Below, in pieces: positions 46,390 to 57,483 of a stretch of 64,000 nt of DNA. The position numbers were made by a program, and so were the translations under genes. The stretch's first letter is position 1, and each line of letters opens with the position of its first letter. This stretch comes from Acholoe squamosa. Its lineage: Eukaryota; Annelida; Polychaeta; Phyllodocida; Polynoidae. The stretch spans positions 22,501,830-22,565,829 of the forward strand of contig OX439040.1 in the NCBI GenBank assembly GCA_949317995.1, given 5' to 3'. The notes beneath the pieces were generated by a model. The model was not told the origin of the DNA, searched no databases, and saw only the letters and a program-made list of their open reading frames with translations.

Positions 46390-46975
46390 CATGGTACTTA
46401 CATAAGTACTTACATGACACTTACATAGGTACTTACTTAGACACTTAGGTACTTCCTTGATATTTACACAAGTGCTTACATGGATGTAGCAATAGTATAG
46501 CAATGATGAGACATGGATACAGCAATGGTGCAGCAATGATGGGACATGGGTGCAGCAAAGATGGGACATAGATGCAGCATAGATTTAGCAATGGTGCAAC
46601 TTGGACGCAGCAATGGCACAGCATGGATGCAGCAATGATTGGACAGGGATGCAGCAAAGATGGGACATGGACGCATCAGTGGTGCAACATGGATGCAATG
46701 TTTGGACATGGATCCAGCAATGGTGCAACATGGATGCAGCATGGACATAGCAACGATGCAGCATGGATGCAGTAATGATGCAGTGATGATGAAGCATAAT
46801 GCAATAATGCAACATGGATGCTGCAATGATGCAGCATGGGTGCAGCAATGATGCAATATGCATGCAGCAATAATAGAGCATGGATGAGAAATGGCATAGC
46901 ATGGATGTATTAATATACCCATGTAAGTACTTACGTAGGTACTTATATAAGTACCTATGTCATTACCTATTTAAG
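46390..46975. repeat. GGATGCAGCAATG minisatellite between inverted GTACTTAC-rich flanks
   Basis: 46480-46910 is a degenerate array of GCAATGATG, CATGGATGCAGCA and GGTGCAACATGG words with a basic unit of about 12 bp. On the left (46391-46475) and right (46918-46970) lie TACATAAGTACTTACAT and its inverses such as GTAAGTACTTACGTAGGTAC, so the array sits between inverted repeats. Long frames on both strands are products of the array. Confidence 0.8.
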
Positions 46976-47549
46976 GCGACCCCACCTATTAGTCAACCCC
47001 CCCTATTTGACAATCAAATTTGACCTATAGAAAAAATGCTTGAGCAATGTTAACACTATAATCTATTATATAAAAAAACCTCCTGTAAGTAGAAAAAAAT
47101 CGACTTATATGAAAAATAGATATAAATAAAAAATTGATGTATAGCCGGGGTTTTATGGTATATAGGTAATGTTGTAAGCAAATTTGTAAGTACCCATGTA
47201 CCTATGCAAGTATATTGGCAGACAGATGGACACCTGAGTTAACACTGATACATAGCCTAGGTAGACACATGGGCACATGAATTGACACATAGGCAGACAC
47301 ATGGACAAATGGAGTGGCAGAACATTACAGCGACAAAACATGCTCTATAAGTTTACAAGATTTTACTAAAGCTATGCTATAGATATAAATTGCTCTATTT
47401 TTGTGAATGATTTCAAAACTGTATGATAGATAGGATACTGTATGAACAACTATTCAGATCCTGGCATGATTGAAGTCTAAGGAAATGGCAGGCATATCAT
47501 TTATAAATCATTAGCAAAGGATCTTCCTTGGGAGAAAAGAAGCTACTCA

Positions 47550-47578
47550 GATCTATGCGGTTGATAACCGCATAGATC
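47550..47578. repeat. 13-bp perfect hairpin
   Basis: GATCTATGCGGTT and its exact inverse AACCGCATAGATC are separated by GAT. Confidence 0.9.
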
Positions 47579-48337
47579 AGAGAGGGCGCCACAGTAAGTC
47601 ATAAAGGTGTGTCACATGTATCCGCCATTACCCAACTGCATGATGGGTACCGGTAATGACCTGGGGAAGCCCCTAAGGTTGCACAGTTTAGAGTGGTATG
47701 CAGGAGACATAAAAGGTATCAAGCAGTAGACAGAAAGGGACAGGGAGGGGTGACTGCAGAGATTAGGGGCACCGGGCGGAAGTCCTGGTGGATGCTGTAT
47801 ATCCAGCTGCAAAGTGTTATGGGTATCGACAGAGAGCCCAATGGCGGGAAACTGACAGTTGGTGTGTGTGTGCTTGTTCGTTGGGTGGGCGATGGCAGTG
47901 GTCATATGGCCTCAGAGACTGGTCAATTTGTGAGTGCATTCAAGGACAGGGCCACTGAGGATACTAAATGCCTCAGAGTCGTTCAGCACTAACGACAATA
48001 GGGTGAGCCTGGCAGACTTGAGGCATTAGGGTGAGCCTTGAGCATCTGGTATTTGCCGGGATTTCATTTGTCTGAGAATGGTGACACCCTGATTGACATC
48101 TACCGGAATTACTCCACACAAATATTGGGCACTACTTTCTCAGAACAAGGCAAAGGAATCAGAAAGACCATGTTTAGGGTTGATTCACTTAACTAGATAT
48201 AAGCCTTCGAATTTTAACATTTTCATCTTCATATCCAGCTAAGGACATGAATCTATATTGTTTGCATTGTGTCAGATATCTTTCTCACGAAGCCATTCTT
48301 GAAACTGAATCTGAGATTAAAGGTTTTGTTGATTCAG

Positions 48338-48432
48338 GATAGAGGTCAGAGTCAGGATAGAGGTCAGAGTCAGGATAGAGGTCAGGGTCAGGGTAGAGGT
48401 CAGAGTCAGGATAGAGGTCAGAGTCAGGGTTT
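48338..48432. repeat. 18-bp tandem repeat, about five copies
   Basis: AGGATAGAGGTCAGAGTC is repeated, with AGGGTC variants. Because the unit is a multiple of three it translates as (SQDRGQ)n on the plus strand. No gene structure supports this being coding. Confidence 0.9.
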
Positions 48433-51400
48433 TGGGGTCAAAGGGCACTTGCATTATTTTCTGTATCCTTTACGCATGACTGCCTGCTTCATGGAATGTT
48501 GTGGTATAGTTTGTAGTTTCATGTGTGACATCTAGCATGGTTTGATTAGCCATGGAGCATGGTTTGATTAGCATGGACAGCATGGACTGGTCACAGCACC
48601 CTACTGGTAAGCATGTCAGTGTATCTCAAGCATGTATTTGTTGTATATCAGCATCCAATTTGACATCATGCATTATGTTTCTTGCCTGTTATACCTCTTA
48701 ATTGCATAGTCTCATACATCAGACGTATACATAGGCTTTGCTAAGCCTGCTTTCAGATTGTACATCTTACCCATTCTTTTATCAAAAATTATGTGAAAAA
48801 TCTCTACTCCTTTAATCCATAGCATTTCGCAGCTTTAATAAACATGTATTCTTTTTCTTTTGGTTTAATTCCACTCATCAAATAGTATTATGTAGCTATT
48901 GATTTCATATCATTTTGATTATATAAGTTAGCATTGATTGATTCGGTTGTATTGATGGTTGCTTAAATTTTGTAGTTTCTTTTCAATCAAAGTATGATGT
49001 TAATTTTGTTTTTGTTTTGTTGGGAGGGGTTTGAAAAGCTTTAGGAGAATCTCAAGACCATGGCATTTTGATCATTTTGTATTGTAATACATGACTCAAT
49101 AAAATTCTTTCTTTTCTTTTGCAAAATCAATGCTAACTGCATCAATTTACAAATCAAACAGTAATTTCTATAATTCTAAGATATTATATTCCAAATAATT
49201 TTGGTCCAAAACCTGCTAAGGAGGATGCCACCAGAGCATTCACTCCTCGTGACGTCGCGCTGTACGTCCAAATACCACAATAATACACTCGTCATGCCAT
49301 GTAGTTAATGGTTGCCTTTGCTGTTCTTTTTACTTTCAGTTATTCTATGTACATACATGAGGCATTACTAGGTGGAGATGCCCTATGACAGTAAGTACTG
49401 CCCATGCCTGCCCACTACCACATAATGCTTGCAACACACATTGTTGGACCGGAATGATTTGCATGAAACACTGATTGCCCGAGTACTACTTTGATGTGTA
49501 TAGTGATGAATAATGCAATGCTCTTTCACCCAATCCCCAGTGGGATAGGTGCAGTTTAATGAATGCTAGCATGCCCTGCGTGGTTGTATTGTAATGATTT
49601 TATATATCATACCTGGATGTGATTGCTGCCTGCCTGCCTGCCTGCATCCTCACTACCCATTTATATGTTCAGCACTTGTCATGGATATATCCTAACAGCA
49701 GTTGGTGCCCAGACCCCTGCCCATGTCTCTAACCTCTTAACTTGTAGGTAACATATTGGATACCTCCACTGAGGTTATCACAAGGACCAGAGCATGTGAA
49801 CCAAGAATCAATCTAATAACAAGAAAAGATTTAGTTAGTATTCAATAAGAGTTCATGTGGTTTAGTCTGTATACTAACACTATTACTATACAGTGTCATA
49901 AATATCATACTATATATATGTGCTATGATTTTTTACAGTTTATAAATTTTAATTTTCATATTCTCACGATGTGCAATTACCAGCCCAATAGCAACAAAAA
50001 GGAAGCCATCTTAAGAGAAAGTCCTCAGGATTGCTGCTTTTATAATCTAGGTCATGGGTTATTTATTGCCTGCGAGCAATTTGGCTTAGGGCTGGCGAGA
50101 GGCCCTTAGCCTTAGGTATTTATGGAGTAATACATGATTTAACTGAGGCTGTCATAGCTGCTGTAAGACTATGGAGGATTGATACTGATCCTATAGTGCA
50201 GCACTAGTATAAAATGTCATACCTATTATCATATATGTGTCTTTTTATGCTTCCACTATGTAGAAATGGGAGTTATAAGTAGCCTTACCTCCTGAGATAT
50301 GTATTACTCTTCTTCATGTTGGAATTGTACTGTTGTTATATTTCCTCACTGATTACTTCTCAATGTAAGTTAATCATTTCATGTAACATTTTCATTGTTT
50401 CAGGTTCATAGAAAGATAAACTAATGAGCAATGAGAGAATTGATTCTATGTTGATGAGATGGTTCCTATAGGAAGGGTTTCAATGACATGAAAATGATTT
50501 GAATTCCAGACTTTGTATTAATCATTTTAATCATACAACAAAGGATTTATAAAAAGACATGGCATCAACCTCCACTAGAGATTGTGTGTTGAATTAGTAT
50601 GCATACACACACGCGCCTGACATACACCACTAATCAAAATGGAATACTTTAATTGATTGAATTAATCATCCCCTCAATTACATAAAACAGCATCAGGGGT
50701 CTGTGACATTATATAAAACAAGGCTCTAAATGAAGAATGATACTGTAAATAAGTTGCAATCTTAATGTGCTAGACTTGCTTGTAGACGACGGCATAAACG
50801 ATAGCAAAGATAAGACACGTCGCCTGAGACTAATATCCTGTATGAAACATTAACATGGGCATATATATCTATGTATATGTATGGCTATACCCATTCCCTG
50901 ATGAGCAACTTTCTTATCAGCTGGCGTCCATCTATGCTGATTAGGGACACATCTGCTTGTAAACACCATGGGGGCGGGGCGTTTGCTTGCAGGTTGTGGT
51001 TTCCTTGCCATTGGGAACAGGCTCAGGTGGCTTCAAGCCCCCTTTAACGTGGCTTCTATGCCCAAGCCATGTTAATAAGGTTTGCTTGGCGTGATCTGAC
51101 TCCAGCACTAAAATCTACTTAACAGAGGGGCGAGGCATCTAGACTATGGAGGAGGAATAACAAGGGTAGTAAAATTAATGATTATAGGACACTATAGTTT
51201 TCAATCACGGCCTCCCTGCTTCTTGCTCTCAGTACTTGAATGCACTTGAACAAATATATTGGCAGTTAAGGTCAGGCAAGAAACGTAATGCAATGGATAT
51301 ATGTGAGGATGGAAGCGGACAGGTCATATCTGTGCATTTTGCATTGAAAGACTGTAGAAATTTACTGAAAAGAATGATCATTGATCACATAGAAATGTCA

Positions 51401-51893
51401 AACTGGACAGGATAGGGAAGACCTGCTGATTAAGACAATGTCATGTCGACGTGGGAAAGGGGCTGGGAAAGACTAGCGGAAACTGTAGTTTTTGCCTGGA
51501 AAAAATAATCAATATGAGAATATGCAAACTGTGCACGTCAATAGATTAAAGGAGGCGAAGATAGCAAATATTATACACAGAAAGAAAAGGTGCTGACAGG
51601 AATGGTGTAAAGGAGTTGCCTTTAGATATAGGCTTAGTTCTACCAGTATAATATGCAGACAGTGAAGCAACATAGCTCTCATGTTGCCTACAGTGGTTGA
51701 CATACTCTTGACATAGATACCATACGCAGTACTTGTGTGATTTGCCTAGAGTCCTATTGAGAAATTCAACGTCTTGCCGAGGATAACTATCTATCATATT
51801 TGCCATATGCTATATCAAGGTGCATATGTTATATTAAAGCTAGGGCTTTCATCCTCTTCCTTACTGATAACTGTGCCCTCACTGTCGAGTCTG
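48433..51893. other. Unassigned AT-rich DNA
   Basis: No coding exon, RNA gene or bounded repeat was recognised. A short GCCT microsatellite lies at about 49627-49645. Confidence 0.3.
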
Positions 51894-52105
51894 CACTGTA
51901 AAAAAAATAAATGTTGAATCTATCAGGGGTCCTCGTAAAAATAAACAGCGAAACACTGTAAATCATATTTCAATGAAGCAGTATAGGTTTTACAAGAGGC
52001 CCCAAATTGCAGTGTGGTGGAACAAGGACTCTGAAAATTACAGATCTCTGGAAACTTTTGGACTGGGATTTCGCCGTTATTTCAATGATATATTCTTTTA
52101 CAGTG
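51894..52105. mobile_element. CACTGTAAAA-ended MITE (212 bp)
   Basis: It starts CACTGTAAAA and ends TTTTACAGTG, with TG on both sides (51892-51893 and 52106-52107), a possible 2-bp duplication. Internal CACTGTAAA and GCAGTG copies lie near 51954 and 52009. It is similar in ends and size class to 10296-10475 and in ends to 4094-4981. No coding capacity. Confidence 0.65.
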
Positions 52106-52112
52106 TGTCCTT

Positions 52113-52288
52113 CAGGGATGTAAGTCTTCAGGTTTTATCAGGATTTCCTGATTTCTGAAAATTTTGAATGATATGTTTTTTCCTGATACGAGTGGTAAGG
52201 AGGGCTGTTTGGAAAAAAGAAGGTTTTTATATCAAGAAAGTGTATGGCTTCCTGATTTTTGCCCATGCCTGACTTGTAAACATCCCTG
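52113..52288. mobile_element. CAGGGATGT-ended MITE, copy 2 (176 bp)
   Basis: The left end is CAGGGATGTAAGTC; the right end read inversely is CAGGGATGTTTACAAGTC. Flanks GTCCTT (52107-52112) and GTCCAT (52289-52294) match at 5 of 6 positions, an aged 6-bp target duplication. Interior words such as TCCTGATTTCTGAAAATTTT parallel the TCTGATTTCAGAATTTTCAG of the 30702 copy. It lies 7 bp from the end of the CACTG element. Confidence 0.8.
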
Positions 52289-52531
52289 GTCCATACTTTA
52301 TATATAACTGCCCAGTTCACTATGCAGCCAAGTTACTCAATCATCCATGCTCTAAAACTTTCCATCTTCTATTTGTGACCCCAATTCATGGTTAGCCCAC
52401 TGTCTATGTCACCGGTTTGACCCTATGGTAATAATCTTGGCTCCTAATCCCAAACCTGCCAACGCACTACAGCCGTATTGCTCACCCCCAGCCCCCTACC
52501 ACACAGGACCCTTCTGAAAGCACCAAACCCA

Positions 52532-52906
52532 TAAACCTTTAAGGATGGAAGGATGCTTCAGGGCCTATGCTTGTTGTCTTAATGCATTAATACAAAGTAA
52601 CTTCTAAGTACAGCTTTGGTGCATTCTACTTACTCTGCAGAATAGATTTACATGATCCAAGATTGCAATATACCATAGTAGACAATGGACTTACTAGATA
52701 AATCCATACATCATTGGCACACTTAAAACTACAGCCGTGGATGAGCAGCTGAGAAAATGGGTGTGGGATACATGAGCTGTCTAAATTCAGGTGAATTTCA
52801 ATTTATATAGGCAGCTTGAAATAGTGCGGGCGATGCCCTACATCCTCCACGGCTACTGCACTGGCCATTTTGCATAGAGCCACTATTCTAACCTTAAGTG
52901 GTTTAA
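52532..52906. mobile_element. TTAA-type MITE (about 375 bp)
   Basis: Left end TAAACCTTTAAGG (TTAA mutated to ATAA) and right end CCTTAAGTGGTTTAA are inverted. AAGGATGCTTCAGG and GGTGCATTCTACTTACTCTGCAG words inside fit the dispersed family loosely. Confidence 0.5.
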
Positions 52907-53099
52907 TGATACAGCCCCCAAAGCCCTACGACCTCCACAACCCAGGAAACACAGCTTCTCCTGGTTTTATTTGGCGGCAATAGGACGCTGGAGGAGGCAG
53001 TGGTCGGAGGCAGCTTCTCTAATGGTGCTCCAGGGGGTGCAGGGTGGCTGCCTGGAGGAATAACAAGCGTGCTGTAATCGGGACCGCCGCTCTGCAATG

Positions 53100-53475
53100 G
53101 GGCACCGGGGAGCCGTAGCGGATGGACATGCCCCTACCCATGCCCCTGCCTCACCCCCCTCACCCCACCCTCCATTGTCCTCCAGGAGTGTCCTCCAAAA
53201 AGGGGGATTCATTTACATCAGGCTCCCTTATCTCCACCATCCCCGCCGCCCCTAACCTCCTCCCGGAATTAAAAGCAAACACAGAAGTCGCGGCCGTCTC
53301 GTGACGAATAAGGGTGGGATGGTAGGGTAGGGCATTGTCTGTGGCTAGGGGGCAAGCCGCAGGATTGAGATTTAGAGGTGGGTGGGCGGGAGGTGGGACT
53401 CGGCCGTTATCGCTGCCGGGAGCTGTCGTCGGCGGCGTTCGTTATCAAAGTGATCCGTCCTTACGTCGTGGGAGA
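53100..53475. promoter_or_regulatory. CpG-rich segment
   Basis: 53270-53470 is CpG-rich (GTCGCGGCCGTCTCGTGACG, CGTCGGCGGCGTTCG) with GGTGGGCGGGAGG GC-box-like words. No TATA box or recognisable exon. A TATA-less promoter is possible. Confidence 0.3.
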
Positions 53476-53631
53476 TTTGGCAGCCCATAGAGGGTCCCTT
53501 CAGTCTGTTGTTATCTCCTAGTCCAGATTGGCTGAAACCTAATCTATACCCCCCACCTATTCTGGTCCTCCAGTGTCCATGGACCTGGTGTTGTAGCCCT
53601 CTGATATGGCCCTTGTCCAGGGCAGACTAGT

Positions 53632-53832
53632 GTAACCATCTAAGGACGGCATGATGCTCCAGAGGTTCATTTTGATTGGTCATGATGCACCACCATAAAG
53701 TAAATCAGATGCATTCGCGCATCATGACAACCCATGTGTTACCTGTCGGGCTGGTATGATGCTTGAATAGGGCTCCCTCGAAAACAAAAGGGCATAGTGT
53801 ATTAGGACACTATACAGATCCTGAAGGATTAA
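53632..53832. mobile_element. TTAA-type MITE with GCATGATGC core (201 bp)
   Basis: Left end GTAACCATCTAAGGACGGCA (TTAA mutated to GTAA) and right end CCTGAAGGATTAA are inverted. GGTCATGATGCACC and GATGCATTCGCGCATCATGACAACC are inside. The first 25 bases resemble the 38-bp satellite monomer. Confidence 0.6.
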
Positions 53833-54587
53833 CATTTGTGTGTTGCATTCCAGCTGTATGTGGACATCATGGGTGGTTTCTGTATGGCCATTTTGCTGAT
53901 GTGGACATTAATCCCATGTACTGTATGTATTAGTATTATTGCTTGGCACATCCACATAAGAGTTTCCCACATGCGACACTGTCAAATCACCTTGTGGCTG
54001 TTTTCCTGGTCATTGGAGTCTCTAATGTTTTCCTGTCCATGTTTGACATTTACACAGCTACAAATAATCTTCATTTCAGTTTGAGCTGAATTATTAATTT
54101 TATTTAATTGCTTTATTCTCAACTATACGATGTATCAGACAAATCGAAGAACTTGTTTTACAATTATTGCTCATTCAAGGTTACATATTTTCTCCACCGA
54201 ATACGATTGCTTATTTTGTTCTCCGAAATGAGAAAAATCCTTTTTGGGTACATGTGGTGTTATATCTCCCTCCTAATGTCAACTCAAGGGCATAATACTC
54301 AAATCTGTAGCTCGTGGTCACTTCCACAACCAGGGACTGTGATTTCTCAGCACACCCAAAAATTTTGCCCCAAAGATTTGATACTTGTGATATTCCCAGA
54401 TCCATACAGAGAATTTTGTAACATGTATGGGGGCCTTTGATATTTCGAGGCTAACCAAATGAGCCGTTATCATCTATTTCAATCTCAGTGCCTACACAAA
54501 GGCCGAAGTAAAATCATTTATAAGACTATAAGGCTTTTTCTTTTATACTCCTACACTTTGCCGTGGTATATATATGCTTGACATCTA
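53833..54587. other. Unassigned sequence
   Basis: Frames in this block are rich in hydrophobic residues simply because of T-rich composition. No recognisable protein or RNA. Confidence 0.3.
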
Positions 54588-54888
54588 ATGGTCAGTCAAT
54601 CACTCAAATATGCACCACCTTCAATAGACAATCCTATCATATATACACTCATGGTCAATCAATCACTCAAATATGCACCACCTTCAATAGACAATCTTAG
54701 CATATATACACTCATGGTCAATCAATCACTCAAATATGCACCACCTTCAATAGACAATCTTAGCATATATACACTCATGGTCAATCAATCACTCAAATAT
54801 GCACCACCTTTAATAGACAATCTCAGCATATATACACTCATGGTCAATCAATCACTCAAATATGCACCACCTTTAATAGACAATCTTA

Positions 54889-54950
<62 letters not shown>

Positions 54951-54990
54951 TCATGGTCAATCAATCACTCAAATATGCACCACCTTGAGT
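54588..54990. repeat. 63-bp tandem repeat, about six copies
   Basis: ATGGTCAATCAATCACTCAA starts at 54588 (GTCAGTC variant), 54651, 54714, 54777 and 54840, then, after the TA expansion, at 54953. The period of 63 is 21 codons, which yields an open frame of 134 residues that is an artefact. The ATATATACA word at the unit end evidently seeded the TA run. Confidence 0.95.
54891..54947. repeat. (TA)n microsatellite inside the 63-bp array
   Basis: About 28 AT dinucleotides extending the short ATATATACA word normally found at the end of each 63-bp unit. Confidence 0.95.
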
Positions 54991-56494
54991 AGACTACCTT
55001 AGCATAAACAATACACTGAATAGACCCTGTATCCCTAGTCCCGCCAACCTCCACACACCTAGATATATCTACTTAATCATTTTTGTCCCTTAAATCCCTA
55101 TGCCAGGGTATGCTGCCGGAACCTTGTAGTCAATGCTATGCTATGTGAGGCAGCCGCAGGGCAGGGACCTGCCCTGGCCATGAACCCAATGTGACTCCTG
55201 AAACAGTGCCCTAAAAGCAGTACACCCTATATGCCCCATAAGGCCTGTATCCAGCCACCCCCTTTGTGTTTTATTACACACCCCAGCATGCAGGATCCAT
55301 CAGTGCAGCTGGTGCTCTCTTCTAGCACCAGTCAACTATTTACATTGTAAATGCAGGGCCCCCGGGGCAGTAAAATGGGGGCGTTTTGTATAATATGATG
55401 TCGACGCTCCCATAAACACGCCATTTCAACCCTTTGAGGGCGAGATAATTTATTGGCTTGCAAGGCAGCAGGATCGGTGCAGCAGTGGCATTTGACCTGT
55501 TGTTGCTGTTTTGATTAGTAATGGAAATCCTAGGTATGTATCAGTTTGCTGATGATACACTGCACGATACACTGCTGCCTGTCATTACTGCTCCTGAGAT
55601 ACACCATGAAGACCAATTATGGGGCACAAAACACATTACACATTAATACAACATGTTGCACTTAAAGGGTTGGTTATATGGTGCTCGTATTGTGGTGGTA
55701 TTGAGGAAAGGGAGGTGCCTTTATTGCCCCATTCCATCCATAGCCACCATAAATAATAGGGTTTTAAAGTGTGAAGATTTAATTACGTGGCTGGTAATGC
55801 CAGGGTGGGGATGTGATAGTGATGCTGAGCGCTATATGATGTAGCCAGAGCCTGATTGGCCATACAGCCCCTGGATGAGTTGAGTGGTAGATCCCTTAAT
55901 GACTCCTCCAGTAAGTGATGAAATTACAGGTAAATTTTCAACTCAATATAACCCGCCCGGCAAGTGGAAAAGGAGAGGGATAAGGGCCTGTTAAGTCTGT
56001 AGACTCTCCTCATTGGGGGGAATGAAAAATAACCCTTTCTCCCCCTCCCCTATTGGAGATTAGCCCCTCTGCACTGGAGACAATGCTGTGGGGGTTCCTC
56101 TTTTGTCTAGATGATTAATAGGCTTGGCTAATTTCTTTTAATTAGATGGAATGTTATGTGAGAGACTGTGGGCCCAACAATTGCTAAGGCAGAGGATGGG
56201 CATGGGTTAAAATTGTGTCGGAATATTCAGGAGAAGGAAATGAGATCAGAGTAGAATGGAGATGATAATTATGCAAGGGCAGGGGGTGATAAATGCATAT
56301 GTACACATTTAGCCCGATATCATTCTCCTATATTTCTAAGGAGGATAAATTTCAGATCGACAATGGAGTGTTGCTGTACTGGTGGTAAAGGCATATGCAT
56401 GGGATAGGGGGCATTGGGCTGGGGCACAGTAGGAGGGGAACCAATGTAAACAACAGAGGTGCATGAATAGATTCAGGGAGGGAGGAGTGAGCAT
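54991..56494. other. Unassigned DNA; possible homeodomain-rich non-coding stretch
   Basis: 55540-55670 has eroded TTAA-family words (GCTGATGATACACTGC, CTTAAAGGGTT). 56095-56330 is non-repetitive and carries several homeodomain-like words (TTAATTAG, GATTAATAGG, ATAATTATGC), so a conserved enhancer is conceivable but unproven. Confidence 0.25.
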
Positions 56495-56834
56495 GGGCGT
56501 AGGAAAAGGGGGGGCCAGGGGGGCCTGGGCCCCCCAATCATGAAGGAGGTGGGGCCTGAGTATGTCTGGGCCCCCCTAATATTTTCCAAGAACTCATAAA
56601 CACAATGGAAAAAAAGCTAAAACTTTACATCTCAAATTAGATTATTATGGTGATGTCATAGGGAGAATGGGGGTCTGAGCCTAAAGTTAGATCCAAAATT
56701 TACCAAAAATCACTTTTCTATATGAATTCTAAATAGGCATATATACACGCCATCACGCATTAGCCTACAATTCAAGGTAGTCGCGATGGTGCCCTCGCTT
56801 GGTCCCCCCCAATAAAGATTTGCTTCCTACGCCT
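56495..56834. mobile_element. TIR element with GGGCGTAGGAA ends (340 bp)
   Basis: GGGCGTAGGAA at the left (56495-56505) is nearly matched, inverted, by TTCCTACGCCT at the right (56824-56834), each followed inward by a G/C homopolymer-rich block (GGGGGGGCC on the left, GGTCCCCCCC on the right). Elements of this look are familiar from marine invertebrate genomes, but I cannot name the family. Confidence 0.6.
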
Positions 56835-57438
56835 CTGGGAGTGAGTGAGTTGTTATATGATGGGATGGCAGGGCATATTACTGGTAATATATAAAAGGAT
56901 GAGACAAACGTATATATATATATGGCCAGATGGCATGTTGAAGCATACGTAGTGACATTGCTTAAGAAGATATATTGTTAGATGGCAAAGTGAGACACAC
57001 AAAAATCGATGTTAGTGTGAGACATGGTTTGGTAGCAAAGTTAGGCATACATATATGGGAAGTATAGTAGGTTCAGGCATATATGGTTAGATGACAAATT
57101 GAGACATATTGGTATAGGTAGATGGGCAGGCTGAAACATACAAAGTCAGATGTCATGGTGAGAATTTCAGGTCCCAAAAAGGGGACAATTAAGCAGTATT
57201 TGAGGAATGCAACTACCGCAGTTAAGACGTTATCTGATTGTGGCCTAGTTGGAGGTGGCAGGGGATGGGAGGGGCAGGTAACACTATCCGCCAATTAGGA
57301 CGGGATCGCTGCCAATTAAAGACCATCAATCTGAAATGGAGCTGGGAGAGAATGCAGGGGATGCTGGGGCTGCATTCCTCTCCTGTCAAACTGGAGCCAG
57401 GGTGTCTTGGTTCACATAGACTGTTGCATTTTGTAGGG
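56835..57438. other. Unassigned DNA with loosely repeated GAGACATA words
   Basis: 56930-57130 contains repeated TAGATGGCAAA, GAGACATA and AGGCATATAT words at uneven spacing, a very degenerate tandem repeat. No exon. Confidence 0.35.
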
Positions 57439-57483
57439 ATCAATACCCAAACCATTCCATCCTGGAATGGTTTGGGTATTGAT
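57439..57483. repeat. Perfect 21-bp hairpin with 3-nt loop
   Basis: 57439-57459 (ATCAATACCCAAACCATTCCA) is exactly inverted at 57463-57483, with loop TCC. The stem has no mismatch. The loop is too small for a normal miRNA precursor. Confidence 0.95.

Noticed and set aside
46445..46922. Cysteine/histidine-rich frames of up to 148 residues on the minus strand
   Set aside because: Arise from the GATGCAGCA minisatellite; composition is low complexity on both strands.
48269..48535. Frame containing (SQDRGQ)n
   Set aside because: 18-bp tandem repeat; no domain, no splice context.
54588..54992. 134-residue frame with SLKYAPPSIDNL repeats
   Set aside because: Artefact of a 63-bp tandem repeat (21 codons) and a TA run.
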